Positions 36,475 through 45,757 are shown, counted from the stretch's first letter. The stretch: 64,000 nt of DNA from Flavobacterium sp. N1736 (GCF_025947065.1 NZ_CP109994.1:1736001-1800000), one strand, 5' to 3'. Notes: generated by a model from the letters alone, not told the origin. Program-made: numbers and translations.

Positions 36475-37524
36475 TTATAATGAATTTCCAATTCCGACTA
36501 ATACTATTGAAAGCATGATCAATCCAATTCCCCATAAAAAAGTATTGAATGTTTTTTTGGAAACTCCTTTCCATTCTTTCAGATAAAATCCCCAGAAATT
36601 GGCTGTCAAAATAATCGTCGCCATGTGTAAAATCCATGAACTGGCTCCGTTTCCTAATTTGCTTTCGCCCATTCCGTAGAAGAAAAACTGCAAAAACCAC
36701 ATGGTTCCGGCAAGTGCAGAAAAAAGAATGTTTTTAGTAATTGGTGATTGTTTATTAGTGTAATCTCCAAAAGTTTTATTTTTGAAATTAAGATACATAC
36801 ACCAGATAAAATTGGTTGTAAGTCCGCCCCAAAGCAGCACGATATAGGTTACATTATTCTGAAACAAAGGATTACAGCCTGAAATTACAGCAGCTTCCGC
36901 CATTGGTTTTCCGGCTTCGATTCCGTAATTGAAAAACGAGCTTAAAATACCCGATATCACAGCGATGATAAGTCCTTTAGTCAGATTAAAATCTTTGTCT
37001 TTATCTTCATGTCCAACGGCAAAATCTTTTTCTTTTAAAATTCCCGCTTTTCCGGAAATAGCAATTCCGATAAGACAAACGGCAACACCCAGCAAAACCA
37101 ATTGTCCACCAGTGCTGTGCAGCATATCTGTAAAAGAAATTTTTCCTTCTGTTGGATAAAAATTATAATAAATGGAAGGCACCAAAGCTCCAAAAGCAGA
37201 ACAGAAACCTAATACAATAGAATTTCCTAGTGACATTCCTAAATAACGAACGCCTAAACCGTAGGTTAATCCGCCAATTCCCCAAATAAGCCCCATTGAG
37301 AAAGTAAATGCTTTGATTGCCGGTGAGGCTGCGGCGATGATTTCAGGAAAATTCGGAATCGTTAAATAGGCTGCAATTGGCGGAACGATAAGCCAGGAGA
37401 AAAAACCTCCTACGAGCCAGTAGCTTTCCCAAGCCCAATTTTTAACTTTTTTGAATGGCATGTAAAAACTCCCTGAAGAAAATCCTCCAATGGAGTGAAA
37501 AATGATTCCTAATAATGATTCCAT
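36475..37524 (-). CDS. rhaT: L-rhamnose/H+ symporter (RhaT family)
   Basis: A 349-residue inner-membrane protein with about ten hydrophobic helices. It begins like E. coli RhaT: FHSIGGFSSGSFYMPFKKVK, followed by WESYWLVGGFFSWLIVPP. It imports free L-rhamnose with protons. It is the first gene of the rhamnose operon and the closest to the predicted activator site at 37595-37611, whose -7 element lies at 37568-37575, giving an mRNA leader of about 40 bases. A rhamnose importer here implies that polymer breakdown in the periplasm yields free rhamnose. Confidence 0.92.
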   Translation of the reverse strand: MESLLGIIFHSIGGFSSGSFYMPFKKVKNWAWESYWLVGGFFSWLIVPPIAAYLTIPNFPEIIAAASPAIKAFTFSMGLIWGIGGLTYGLGVRYLGMSLGNSIVLGFCSAFGALVPSIYYNFYPTEGKISFTDMLHSTGGQLVLLGVAVCLIGIAISGKAGILKEKDFAVGHEDKDKDFNLTKGLIIAVISGILSSFFNYGIEAGKPMAEAAVISGCNPLFQNNVTYIVLLWGGLTTNFIWCMYLNFKNKTFGDYTNKQSPITKNILFSALAGTMWFLQFFFYGMGESKLGNGASSWILHMATIILTANFWGFYLKEWKGVSKKTFNTFLWGIGLIMLSIVLVGIGNSL

Positions 37525-37567
37525 TTATAAATTTGTTTGTGGTTATTGTGATAGTTAATCTCGTTTG

Positions 37568-37611
37568 GTAAAATAAGAAAATGTAAAAAACAAAACTATC
37601 CTGTACTATCC
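37568..37611 (-). promoter_or_regulatory. Predicted activator site plus -7 element of the rhaT operon
   Basis: On the minus strand GGATAGTACAGGATAGT (37611-37595) is a direct repeat of GGATAGT with a 10-base period. Nineteen bases on is TATTTTAC (37575-37568), a weak TAnnTTTG. The same architecture occurs at 41042-41085, 41174-41216, 52937-52979 and 61475-61517. The rest of the 370-base divergent region (37612-37894) holds the GntR gene's upstream sequence, with no other element seen. Confidence 0.75.
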
Positions 37612-37894
37612 TTTATATTATATGTTAAAACCAAGAGGTATTGCAAAGAAGTATCGAATTAAATTAAAAAAATAAATTTAAAATTTCTATTTTAGCAATC
37701 GATTTCGCAATTATTAAAAACACATTTATTTAATAAATAAAGAATCAGATTGAGAATTAAGTTCCTTAAATTTAGTGCTGCCTTTTCTTGAAAACAACAG
37801 CAAAAAAGGTAACCAACTAAAATAAAGCTTTTTACAAAAAATATAATTTAAAATTGCGTTTTTAAAACAAGCGTAATTTGCAATTACAAGCCCC

Positions 37895-38935
37895 ATGATC
37901 AAACTTATTAAAATAGATGAAGATTCAAGAGTTCCGAAATACAAACAAATTGTAGACTCGATTCTGCAGAATATTGCCAACGGAAATCTGAAAATAAATC
38001 AAAAAATTCCTTCTATAAACAGCTTCAGTGAAGAATTTTATATGTCGAGAGATACGGTTGAGAAGGCTTATAATATTTTAAAAGAGCGAAAAATAATTTC
38101 ATCTATTCGGGGAAAAGGCTATTATATTACGCGAACCAAGCTTGAATCTAAGGTAAATATTTTGTTTTTGTTTAATAAACTGAGTGCGTACAAAATGAAA
38201 ACGTACAACTCGTTTATTAATACTGTTGGTGCAAATGCTCACGTTGATTTACATATTTACCATTGTGATGAAACTTTATTCCTGAATTTACTGGACAAAT
38301 TTGAAGGCGTTTATGATTATTACGTAATCACCACTCATTTTAAAACAGATGAATTAAAACATTTGAGTTTTACCGATGATGTTGTAAAAGCGATTCAGAG
38401 AATTCCGCAGGAAAAATTGGTTATTATGGACAACATAAAGCTAAATATGGAAGGCGAAATCATTAAAATTTATCAGGATTTTGAAAACGATATTTACAAT
38501 GCTTTAAAAGAAGGACTTGCCAAAATATCCAAATACAAAAGACTGATCCTGATCTATCCTGAAAAAGCGGTTTATCCTTATCCACGCAGAATTTTACACG
38601 GTTTTAAAAAGTTTTGTGTTGAACACGAAATAAATTTCGAAATTCTGAGTGAGGTTTACGACGATATGGTTTTGAAAAAAGGCGATTTATTTATTACTAT
38701 CGAAGAATCTGATCTTGTTAATTTAATGAAACAAATTCGCGATGAAGAATATGTTTTAGGAAAAGATATTGGCGTAATCTCTTATAATGACACGCCTTTA
38801 AAAGAGCTTTTAGGCATAACAGTAATGTCTACCGATTTTAATGTTATGGGTGAAACGGCCGCCAGAATGATTTTGAATAAAGAAAAAGGTTCGGTTAAAG
38901 TGCCGTTTAATTTTATTGACAGGAATTCGATTTAA
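37895..38935 (+). CDS. GntR-family regulator with periplasmic-binding-protein-like effector domain
   Basis: A 346-residue regulator. The N-terminal GntR winged helix (about 10-78) shows VPKYKQIVDSILQNIANG, IPSINSFSEEFYMSRDTVEK and IRGKGYYI. From about 85 to the end it has a LacI-type ligand-binding fold (ILFLFNKLSAYKMKTYNSF, YYVITTHFKTDELKHL, IGVISYNDTPLKELLGITVM, TDFNVMGETAARMIL). It is divergent from rhaT, which suggests that it senses rhamnose or a rhamnose intermediate and controls the rhamnose operon. GntR sites are usually palindromic, while the shared upstream motif here is a direct repeat, so it may not be the protein that binds that motif. Confidence 0.9.
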   Translation: MIKLIKIDEDSRVPKYKQIVDSILQNIANGNLKINQKIPSINSFSEEFYMSRDTVEKAYNILKERKIISSIRGKGYYITRTKLESKVNILFLFNKLSAYKMKTYNSFINTVGANAHVDLHIYHCDETLFLNLLDKFEGVYDYYVITTHFKTDELKHLSFTDDVVKAIQRIPQEKLVIMDNIKLNMEGEIIKIYQDFENDIYNALKEGLAKISKYKRLILIYPEKAVYPYPRRILHGFKKFCVEHEINFEILSEVYDDMVLKKGDLFITIEESDLVNLMKQIRDEEYVLGKDIGVISYNDTPLKELLGITVMSTDFNVMGETAARMILNKEKGSVKVPFNFIDRNSI

Positions 38936-39032
38936 AAGAAGTCTTTTTAAGGATGTGAACTATAGTTTAACACCACGTTATATACAACTTTTGAAATTAA
39001 AATGTACTTTTGAAAAGTAATTCTATTTGAAT

Positions 39033-39272
39033 ATGAAAGCTGATTTAAATATACAAAGTAAAAAGTTAGAATTGATTCAATGGTTATCAACTATTGAGGA
39101 TTTATCCGTGCTAAATAAAATCATTGATCTAAAAAAACAAGAAAATAAAGATTGGTGGAATTCAATTTCTGAAAATGAAAAGCAATCAATAGAAAAAGGA
39201 TTGCAAGATGCAGAAGCAGGAAAATTAAATTCACATTCAAAAGCAAAACAACTTTATGACAAATGGTTATAA
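39033..39272 (+). CDS. Putative antitoxin of a type II toxin-antitoxin pair
   Basis: A 79-residue acidic and lysine-rich protein. I take the ATG at 39033 (MKADLNIQSKKLELIQWL) rather than an in-frame TTG six bases earlier. The N-terminal segment KKLELIQWLSTIEDLSVLNK resembles small addiction-module proteins that precede RelE/ParE toxins. The C-terminal part (EKGLQDAEAGKLNSHSKAK) is the region expected to wrap the toxin. Its end overlaps the toxin start by 17 bases, the usual coupled order. DNA binding and autoregulation are expected from the family but not visible. Confidence 0.75.
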   Translation: MKADLNIQSKKLELIQWLSTIEDLSVLNKIIDLKKQENKDWWNSISENEKQSIEKGLQDAEAGKLNSHSKAKQLYDKWL

Positions 39273-39561
39273 AATCTTATGGACTGATTTTGCTTTAATT
39301 GAATTAAAAGATACTATTGAATACATCAAAGAAAACTGGACAGAAAGAGAATTACAAAATCTCGCAAGCGAAATTGAAAAAACTGTAAACTTACTTTCAC
39401 ACAACCCAAATCTTTTTCAAGCCTCAGATTTTAAAAAAGAAATTCGAAGAGTTATTGTTGCAAAACACAATACATTATATTATCAGGTAAAAGATAATAC
39501 AGTTGAAATTTTATCATTCTTTTCAAATCGTCAAAATCCAAGAATAAGGAAATTAAAGTAA
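39256..39561 (+). CDS. RelE/ParE-family toxin
   Basis: A 101-residue protein with the compact RelE/ParE fold: YKILWTDFALIELKDTIEYI, an acidic helix pair, SHNPNLFQAS, EIRRVIVAKHNTLYYQVK and the final ILSFFSNRQNPRIRKLK. Members either cut mRNA on the ribosome (RelE) or poison gyrase (ParE), and the sequence alone does not decide which. It is coupled to the antitoxin gene and ends 16 bases before the convergent GH28 gene. The pair sits as an insertion between the rhamnose regulator and the rhamnogalacturonan PUL. Confidence 0.82.
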   Translation: MTNGYKILWTDFALIELKDTIEYIKENWTERELQNLASEIEKTVNLLSHNPNLFQASDFKKEIRRVIVAKHNTLYYQVKDNTVEILSFFSNRQNPRIRKLK

Positions 39562-39577
39562 AACAGGTTTCAACCAA

Positions 39578-40948
39578 TCAATCCTTCCTTTCAAAATTGA
39601 CCACATTTTCATGAATATCATTTTGCACTGAAACATTCTGTGCACTAATATTTTTAAGAAAAACATTCTCAACCGGAAGTTCTTTTTGAGCAAGAATCCT
39701 TGAGATAAACTTTACGTTTGTTGCTTTTATATTTTTCAGATAAACGTTTTTTATTGGCGTCAGTTTTCGTTCAATTGTGGGAACCAGATTTCGCCATTGA
39801 TACATAACGTCCGTTTCAATTCCAAGAATTCCCTCGTCGATTTTGCCAGATGTTATGTTACTCATGTAAATATTTATGACGTATCCGCCTCGTCGTTCAT
39901 TGGTTTTAATGAAAAGAAGATGGTTTAGTTTTGCGCCATCTACGACAGTGCAATTATCAATAAATACATTTTCTATTCCGCCCGAAAGTTCGCTTCCTAT
40001 AGCGACTAATTGATGTCCGTTTTTAACCGTGCAATTGCGCATGATAATATTTTTTGAAGGTGTATTTAATCGCCACGCATCCTGATTACTTCCTGATTTA
40101 ATGGCAATTGCATCGTCACCCTGATCAAAAACGCAGTTTTCAATTAATACATTTTGACTCATTTCAGGATCGACACCGTCATTATTATGTCCGTGTGCAT
40201 AAACATTTAGGTTTCTCAGCACAACATCTTTTGACAAAAAAGGATGAATCGTCCAAAACGGGCTATTTGTGATCGTAACGCCATCCATTAAAACATTTTC
40301 ACAGCGATTAAACTGAATAAACTGTGGTCGAAAATGTGCCGAATCATTTGCCATTTGTCGCTCTTTCAACGGTTTATTGTATGAAGCCAGATAATACAAT
40401 CTTTTTAAACTTTCCATATGGGCTTTTGGTCGGGCAAACCAAACTTTCCAAATATCCATTTTTGCCTTTAATTCGCCTTCTCCAGTAATGGCTATGTTTT
40501 TACATTGATATGCATAAATCAACGGCGAATAATTATAACATTCATATCCTTCCCAGGTTGAACTTACGGCGGGTAAATAGTCATTTGGATCTTCTGAAAA
40601 AAGCAAAACAGCTCCTTTTTTCAAATGAAGGTTAATATTGCTCTTAAAATGGATTTTTTTCGTAATCCATTCGCCTTCAGGAATCACGATAATTCCGCCG
40701 CCCGCTTTATTCGCTTTTGTGATCGCTTTATTTATCGCATTAGATATTTTGTCCTTATTTCCTTTTATAGCACCAAAATCTACAATCGAATATTCCTTGC
40801 AATTACTAAAATCCGGAATTTTGATTGCAGGCATTTCAAAAGGAGTTTTTACAACAACTGCTGTTAACGTTACACAAGATTGATCTTTCTTAAAAGATAA
40901 AAAAACCAGCGAAAGTAAAACCATAAAACCAAATAGTATCTTTTTCAT
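39578..40948 (-). CDS. GH28 polygalacturonase / rhamnogalacturonan hydrolase, secreted
   Basis: A 456-residue right-handed beta-helix enzyme with an N-terminal hydrophobic signal. The family start is YSIVDFGAIKGNKDKISNAI. The GH28 catalytic acids are visible in HNNDGVDPEMSQNVLIEN (Asp257) and FDQGDDAIAIKSG (Asp278, Asp279). The usual GHG motif reads GHQLVAIGSE, a variant seen in exo-acting members. It hydrolyses alpha-galacturonic acid links, probably removing galacturonate from homogalacturonan or rhamnogalacturonan oligosaccharides in the periplasm. It is divergent from the CE12 gene, and each has its own copy of the 17-bp operator in the 297 bases between them. Confidence 0.9.
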   Translation of the reverse strand: MKKILFGFMVLLSLVFLSFKKDQSCVTLTAVVVKTPFEMPAIKIPDFSNCKEYSIVDFGAIKGNKDKISNAINKAITKANKAGGGIIVIPEGEWITKKIHFKSNINLHLKKGAVLLFSEDPNDYLPAVSSTWEGYECYNYSPLIYAYQCKNIAITGEGELKAKMDIWKVWFARPKAHMESLKRLYYLASYNKPLKERQMANDSAHFRPQFIQFNRCENVLMDGVTITNSPFWTIHPFLSKDVVLRNLNVYAHGHNNDGVDPEMSQNVLIENCVFDQGDDAIAIKSGSNQDAWRLNTPSKNIIMRNCTVKNGHQLVAIGSELSGGIENVFIDNCTVVDGAKLNHLLFIKTNERRGGYVINIYMSNITSGKIDEGILGIETDVMYQWRNLVPTIERKLTPIKNVYLKNIKATNVKFISRILAQKELPVENVFLKNISAQNVSVQNDIHENVVNFERKD

Positions 40949-41041
40949 AATGAACTGTTTTTAAATTACAATTAAACAATTTTCTGTTTTTTGCATCGAT
41001 TTATTCAAAATCTTCAATAAAATCAAAACTAAATTGATTTA

Positions 41042-41085
41042 GTAAAATAAGAAAATCCTTAAAAGAAAACTATCCTGCACTATCC
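41042..41085 (-). promoter_or_regulatory. Predicted activator site plus -7 element of the GH28 gene
   Basis: GGATAGTGCAGGATAGT (minus strand 41085-41069) differs by one base from the rhaT site. TATTTTAC (41049-41042) follows after exactly 19 bases, as in rhaT, and the flanks ATTTTCTTATTTTAC are shared too. Confidence 0.75.
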
Positions 41086-41173
41086 TTTTATAATTACGAA
41101 AAAATATAGTATTATTTTAAATATAATGTCACATATTAATAAAATTCATAATTATCATATTCTGATTTTAACA

Positions 41174-41216
41174 TCATAGTACAGGATACTATTTTAAAAC
41201 TTAAAAATTAGATTTG
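41174..41216 (+). promoter_or_regulatory. Predicted activator site plus -7 element of the CE12/GH2 operon
   Basis: TCATAGTACAGGATACT (41174-41190) matches the motif at 14 of 17 positions. After 18 bases comes a perfect Bacteroidota -7 element, TAGATTTG (41209-41216), 30 bases before the GTG start of the esterase. Confidence 0.75.
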
Positions 41217-41245
41217 AATAACAAATTCATCATAATCTTACAAAA

Positions 41246-42565
41246 GTGGCAAAAATCAGAACCTTATTTCTTTGTTTTTTTATTTCGGGATTTGCCTTTG
41301 GTTTGCCAATTAATGATAGTATTAAAAACAAAAAGTCGATATGGTTTGATTTTGGAATTACTCCAAAAAACTCAAAAGCAACCGTAATTAATACTAATTT
41401 AGTTTATGATTCGAATTTGGGATACGGTTTTGATTTTAATACGGCTTCGAATGTAAAAATCAATTCTAATTCCTTTTCAACAACAAAACCAACTTACTTT
41501 TCTGTGGCACTTCCTGAAGGAAATTATCAGGTTGAAATTGTTATGGGAAATTCTCAAAAAGAATCGAACGTTACCATAAAAGCAGAATCCCGAAGATTAA
41601 TGCTGGATCAGCTTGCTGTCAAAAAAGGAAAATTGGTTACAAAGATTTTCAACGTAAATATCAGAACTCCCAAAATAAACGACAATCAAAACATAACCTT
41701 AAAAGACCGCGAAAAAGACATTTTTGATTGGGACGATAAACTGACGCTTGAATTTTTGGGTGAAGTTGCCGTGCAAAGCATAAAAATCACTTTAAAAGAA
41801 AACGTAACGGTTGTTTATTTAGCCGGAGATTCTACGGTTACAGATCAGGATGTTGAGCCCTGGGCTTCTTGGGGACAGTTTATTACGAATTATTTTGACA
41901 ACGATATTGTTGTCGCCAATTATGCATATTCCGGTTCTTCATTAAGTTCTTTTAAAAATTCAAACCGATTGAAAAAGATTTTGTTGCAAATAAAAAAAGG
42001 CGATTATCTGTTTGTAGAATTTGGTCATAATGATGAAAAAATAAAAGGCGCAGGAAATAGCGCGTGGGAATCTTATTCTGATTTATTGACTGAATTTGTT
42101 CTTTCGGCAAAAGAAAAAGGTGCGATTCCAGTTTTGGTTACGCCAACACAACGCAGGTTTTTTAATGAAAACGGAACTTTAAAAGAAACACACGGTGATT
42201 TTCCTGCTGCGATGCGTGCTGTGGCTCAAAAAAATAATGTAGCACTAATTGATATCACAAAAATAACAACTGAACTTTATGAAACCTGGGGCGACGAAGT
42301 TTCACGAAAAGCTTTTGTACAATATCCTGCAAACACTTTTCCGGGACAGGAAAAGGCTTTAGACGACAATACTCATTTTAATAGTTTTGGCGCCAACGAA
42401 ATTGCACTTTGTGTACTTAAAGGAATTCGGGAACTTGATATTCCGTTAAAAAAATACATCACAAAAGAAACACCAAATTACAATCCAAAAAAACCAAATT
42501 ACATTTCAAACTGGACTCTTCCTATGAGTAATCGTTTTGAGATTGCCAAACCAGATGGTAATTAA
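41246..42565 (+). CDS. Rhamnogalacturonan acetylesterase (CE12, SGNH fold)
   Basis: A 439-residue secreted esterase that removes acetyl groups from galacturonic acid of rhamnogalacturonan. The start is a GTG at 41246, supported by the signal peptide AKIRTLFLCFFISGFAFG. Residues about 30-185 form a beta-rich N-terminal domain, and the SGNH domain follows: AGDSTVTD (Ser196), YAYSGSSLSSF, FVEFGHND, and DNTH with Asp374 and His377. The GH2 beta-galactosidase gene starts 21 bases downstream, so both share the operator-controlled promoter just upstream. The length and extra domain match the larger CE12 members. Confidence 0.9.
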   Translation: MAKIRTLFLCFFISGFAFGLPINDSIKNKKSIWFDFGITPKNSKATVINTNLVYDSNLGYGFDFNTASNVKINSNSFSTTKPTYFSVALPEGNYQVEIVMGNSQKESNVTIKAESRRLMLDQLAVKKGKLVTKIFNVNIRTPKINDNQNITLKDREKDIFDWDDKLTLEFLGEVAVQSIKITLKENVTVVYLAGDSTVTDQDVEPWASWGQFITNYFDNDIVVANYAYSGSSLSSFKNSNRLKKILLQIKKGDYLFVEFGHNDEKIKGAGNSAWESYSDLLTEFVLSAKEKGAIPVLVTPTQRRFFNENGTLKETHGDFPAAMRAVAQKNNVALIDITKITTELYETWGDEVSRKAFVQYPANTFPGQEKALDDNTHFNSFGANEIALCVLKGIRELDIPLKKYITKETPNYNPKKPNYISNWTLPMSNRFEIAKPDGN

Positions 42566-42586
42566 TCATCCAATAATCTGACTATT

Positions 42587-45442
42587 ATGCTGCTAAAAAA
42601 CACATTTCAAACTACTGTTATTGCTGCGTTTTTGATTTTGTCAACTCAAAATATAACGGCACAGCAAACCGATAAAATTTATCTTTCGGGAAAAGATTTT
42701 GAGCATCCTGTGCAATGGGATTTTTATTGTACGGGTGGAAATAACAGCCAAAAATGGTCTAAAATAAATGTGCCATCGCAATGGGAATTAGAAGGTTTTG
42801 GCGAATATACCTACGGTCGCTGGTACAAAGAACTGAACCAAAAAGAACCAAGCAAAGAGGAAGGTTTATACAAATATGAATTTGAAATTCCGGCAAATTA
42901 TAAAGACAAAGATGTTTTAATCGCGTTTGGCGGAGCAATGACGGATACGGAAGTAAAAGTTAACGGAAAACTGGCGGGAGCGATTCATCAGGGCGGATTT
43001 TATGAATTTAAATATGATATTTCGTCTTTATTAAAATTTGGTTCTAAGAATATTTTAGAAGTTCATGTCTGGAAACAATCTGCCAATAAATCAGTTAATG
43101 CGGCAGAACGTCGGGCAGATTGGTGGCTTTTTGGCGGAATTTATCGCCCTGTTTGGCTGGAAGTTTCTCCGAAAACCCATATTGAACATATTGCAGTAAA
43201 TCCGAAAATGGACGGTTCTGTTGCAGTTGATCTGAATTTGAAAAACATTCCTAAAAACACTATTTTAGAAGTTACATTGAAAGGATTAAATGGTGAAAAT
43301 TTCGAGACTTTTACATTTCCGCTTAAAGCGAAAAGCACTCGGGAATCTATAGCTGCAAAATGGAAAAATATTAAACCGTGGAATCCTGAAAATCCTAATT
43401 TGTATGATTTACAGCTTGTTTTAAAACAAAACGGAATCATTCTCCATCAATACAATAAACGCATTGGTTTTAGAACTTTAGAGTTTAAAAAACAGGATGG
43501 AATTTATGTAAATGGCACTAAAATTATCATGAAAGGTATTAACCGTCATTCGTTTTGGCCTGAAGGCGGAAGGAGTACGAGCAAGCGAATCAGCGAACTG
43601 GACGTAAAATTACTTAAAGACATGAATATGAATGCGGTTCGCGGGCATTATCCACCTGACGATCATTTTTTAGATGTTTGCGATTCGCTGGGTCTTTTTG
43701 TTTTGGATGAATTAGCGGGCTGGCAAAACTCGTATGATACGGAAACGGGAACAAAATTAGCGACTGAAATGATCACACGCGATGTTAATCATCCGTCGGT
43801 TATTATTTGGGATAATGGCAATGAAGGCGGCTGGAATTATGATGTTGACAACGTTTTTACCGAAAATGATCCGCAAAAAAGAATTGTGATTCATCCGTGG
43901 GCTGATTTTAATGGTTGGGACACGCATCATTATCCTACTTATTTAACGGGAATGCATCGTTTTAATGCGGGTGAAAATGTCTTTTTTCCGACGGAATTTA
44001 TGCACGGAACTTACGATAACGGACACGGAGCGGCTCTTGAAGATTTCTGGAATCGGTATAAAGAAAGTCCGCTTTTTGCCGGAGGATTTATGTGGGCAAT
44101 GTTAGACGAGGCCGTAAAACGTTCTGACTGGTCGGGCGATACAAAATTTGATTCGAAAGGTTCGCTTGCCGCCGATGGAATTCTTGGACCTCATCGCGAA
44201 AGAGAAGGAAGTTATTATACGGTTAAAGAAATATGGGCGCCCATTCAGTTTCTGCCAAAACAGGTTACGGAAACTTTTGACGGTTCGTTTTTAATTTCAA
44301 ATGATTATCTTTTTAGTAATTTGAATTCCTGCAATATGGAATTTAAGGTTCTAAAATCAGATAATAATGTTTTGTATACGAATGAAACTTCAACAGCAAT
44401 TAGTTCGGGAAAAATTGAGATTCCGAGTATTGAACCGGGCGAAACACGTAAAATTCAATTTGCTGTACCTAATAATTTTACTGATGGTGATGTTTTGTCC
44501 ATTTCTGCTTTTGATCAGTTTAATAAAGAAATTTATACGTGGACGTGGCCTATTCACAAAGCAAAATATTACGCTGACAAGTTTTTAGCCATTCAAAATA
44601 TAAAAGCAAAAGCTTCCGCAGAAAAATCAGGCAATGAAATTATTTTAAAAGGAAATAATATCACGGTAACTTTAGATGCTTTGAGCGGGGAAATTTCTTC
44701 TGTAAAAAATAAAACTTCCACTATTCCGTTGACAAATGGCCCGCGACCAATTGGCATGAAAGCAAAATTAAAAGATTTGCAAGTTTCTCAGGAAGGCGAT
44801 AAAGCAGTTTGTATCGTAAATTATACAGGCGGTTTATCTTCGATAAAATGGATTATGGAATCTGACGGAAGGTTTAAAATGGAATTAGTTGCGCTGAAAA
44901 ATGCTTCTGGTGGAGAAGGTTTTGACGGTGCTTTTTTTGAAGATAAAATCAGCGCTTTCGGCATCACGTTTAGTTTTCCTGAAAAAGAAGTTACGGGCAT
45001 TAAATGGTTTGGAAGAGGTCCGTATCATGTTTGGAAAAACCGAATTAAAGGAACGACTTACGGTATTTGGGAGAAAGCATATAACAATACCATAACCGGA
45101 GAAAGTTTCGAAAATCTGATTTATCCTGAATTTAAAGGATATCACGCTAATGTATTGGCAGCCAATTTAAAAGCCGGAACCTCATCGTTTAAATTTTTCA
45201 GTGAATCTGATAATTTATTTCTGAGATTATTTACGCCCGATTTGCCTAAAAATGGTTTCCCGGGAAGTAATCCGCAGCCGCCATTTCCGGAAGGTGATAT
45301 TTCGTTTATGTATGAAATTCCGGCAATGCGTGATTTTAAACCTTTAGAACAGCAAGGTCCGCAAAGTCAGCCAACCAATATTCGTATTAAAAGCGGTGAT
45401 GATGGGATTAAAATGAATTTGTGGTTTGATTTTAGGAATTAG
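42587..45442 (+). CDS. GH2 beta-galactosidase-like enzyme, secreted
   Basis: A 951-residue secreted GH2 enzyme with a LacZ-like layout: signal peptide to about residue 26, sugar-binding domain (FYEFKYDISSLLK region), immunoglobulin-like domain, TIM barrel, and a C-terminal beta-sandwich (about 690-951: LSGEISSVKN, KWFGRGPYHVWKNR). The acid/base is probably Glu413 in WDNGNEGGWN and the nucleophile Glu470 in FPTEFMHG. The distance between them (57 residues) is short for the family, so the assignment of the nucleophile should be read with care. In this PUL it would remove beta-galactose side chains of rhamnogalacturonan I. Confidence 0.88.
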   Translation: MLLKNTFQTTVIAAFLILSTQNITAQQTDKIYLSGKDFEHPVQWDFYCTGGNNSQKWSKINVPSQWELEGFGEYTYGRWYKELNQKEPSKEEGLYKYEFEIPANYKDKDVLIAFGGAMTDTEVKVNGKLAGAIHQGGFYEFKYDISSLLKFGSKNILEVHVWKQSANKSVNAAERRADWWLFGGIYRPVWLEVSPKTHIEHIAVNPKMDGSVAVDLNLKNIPKNTILEVTLKGLNGENFETFTFPLKAKSTRESIAAKWKNIKPWNPENPNLYDLQLVLKQNGIILHQYNKRIGFRTLEFKKQDGIYVNGTKIIMKGINRHSFWPEGGRSTSKRISELDVKLLKDMNMNAVRGHYPPDDHFLDVCDSLGLFVLDELAGWQNSYDTETGTKLATEMITRDVNHPSVIIWDNGNEGGWNYDVDNVFTENDPQKRIVIHPWADFNGWDTHHYPTYLTGMHRFNAGENVFFPTEFMHGTYDNGHGAALEDFWNRYKESPLFAGGFMWAMLDEAVKRSDWSGDTKFDSKGSLAADGILGPHREREGSYYTVKEIWAPIQFLPKQVTETFDGSFLISNDYLFSNLNSCNMEFKVLKSDNNVLYTNETSTAISSGKIEIPSIEPGETRKIQFAVPNNFTDGDVLSISAFDQFNKEIYTWTWPIHKAKYYADKFLAIQNIKAKASAEKSGNEIILKGNNITVTLDALSGEISSVKNKTSTIPLTNGPRPIGMKAKLKDLQVSQEGDKAVCIVNYTGGLSSIKWIMESDGRFKMELVALKNASGGEGFDGAFFEDKISAFGITFSFPEKEVTGIKWFGRGPYHVWKNRIKGTTYGIWEKAYNNTITGESFENLIYPEFKGYHANVLAANLKAGTSSFKFFSESDNLFLRLFTPDLPKNGFPGSNPQPPFPEGDISFMYEIPAMRDFKPLEQQGPQSQPTNIRIKSGDDGIKMNLWFDFRN

Positions 45443-45451
45443 AGGAGTTTT

Positions 45452-45745
45452 CAGTCTCAGTTTACAGTCTCAGTTTACAGTCTCAGTTTACAGTCTCGGT
45501 CTCAGTCTCAGTTTTCAATTGCAGTTTTTTTGTCATTTCGACCGGAGGGAGAAATCACACTAGAAACTCTGCTATCAAAATCGCCTATGTTTGTCGATTT
45601 ACGTGTGTGATTTCTCCCTCCGGTCGAAATGACAATACTTTGAGTGTAAACTTTAGTTTATAAACAAAAGTTTAAACCTGAGACCGTAAACCGAGACTGA
45701 AAACCGAGACTGAAAACCGAGACTGTAAACTGAAACCTGAAACAA
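45452..45745. repeat. CAGTCTCAGTTTA word repeats flanking a hairpin
   Basis: Direct copies of CAGTCTCAGTTTA (45452-45513) face complementary copies of the type CCGAGACTGAAAA (about 45676-45745). Together with the inner 31-bp-arm hairpin they make one large nested inverted structure between the convergent GH2 and GH105 genes. Confidence 0.75.
45530..45635. repeat. Perfect 31-bp-arm hairpin, TTGTCATNNNGA family, copy 2
   Basis: The arm at 45530-45560 (begins TTGTCATTTCGACCGGAGG) is the exact complement of 45605-45635, with a 44-base loop. It lies between convergent genes, where it may serve as a bidirectional terminator. Confidence 0.9.
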
Positions 45746-45757
45746 AAAAACTGAAAA

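Noticed and set aside
39027..39032. TTG start for the antitoxin gene
   Set aside because: An ATG two codons later is the more usual start, and the extra residues add nothing conserved.
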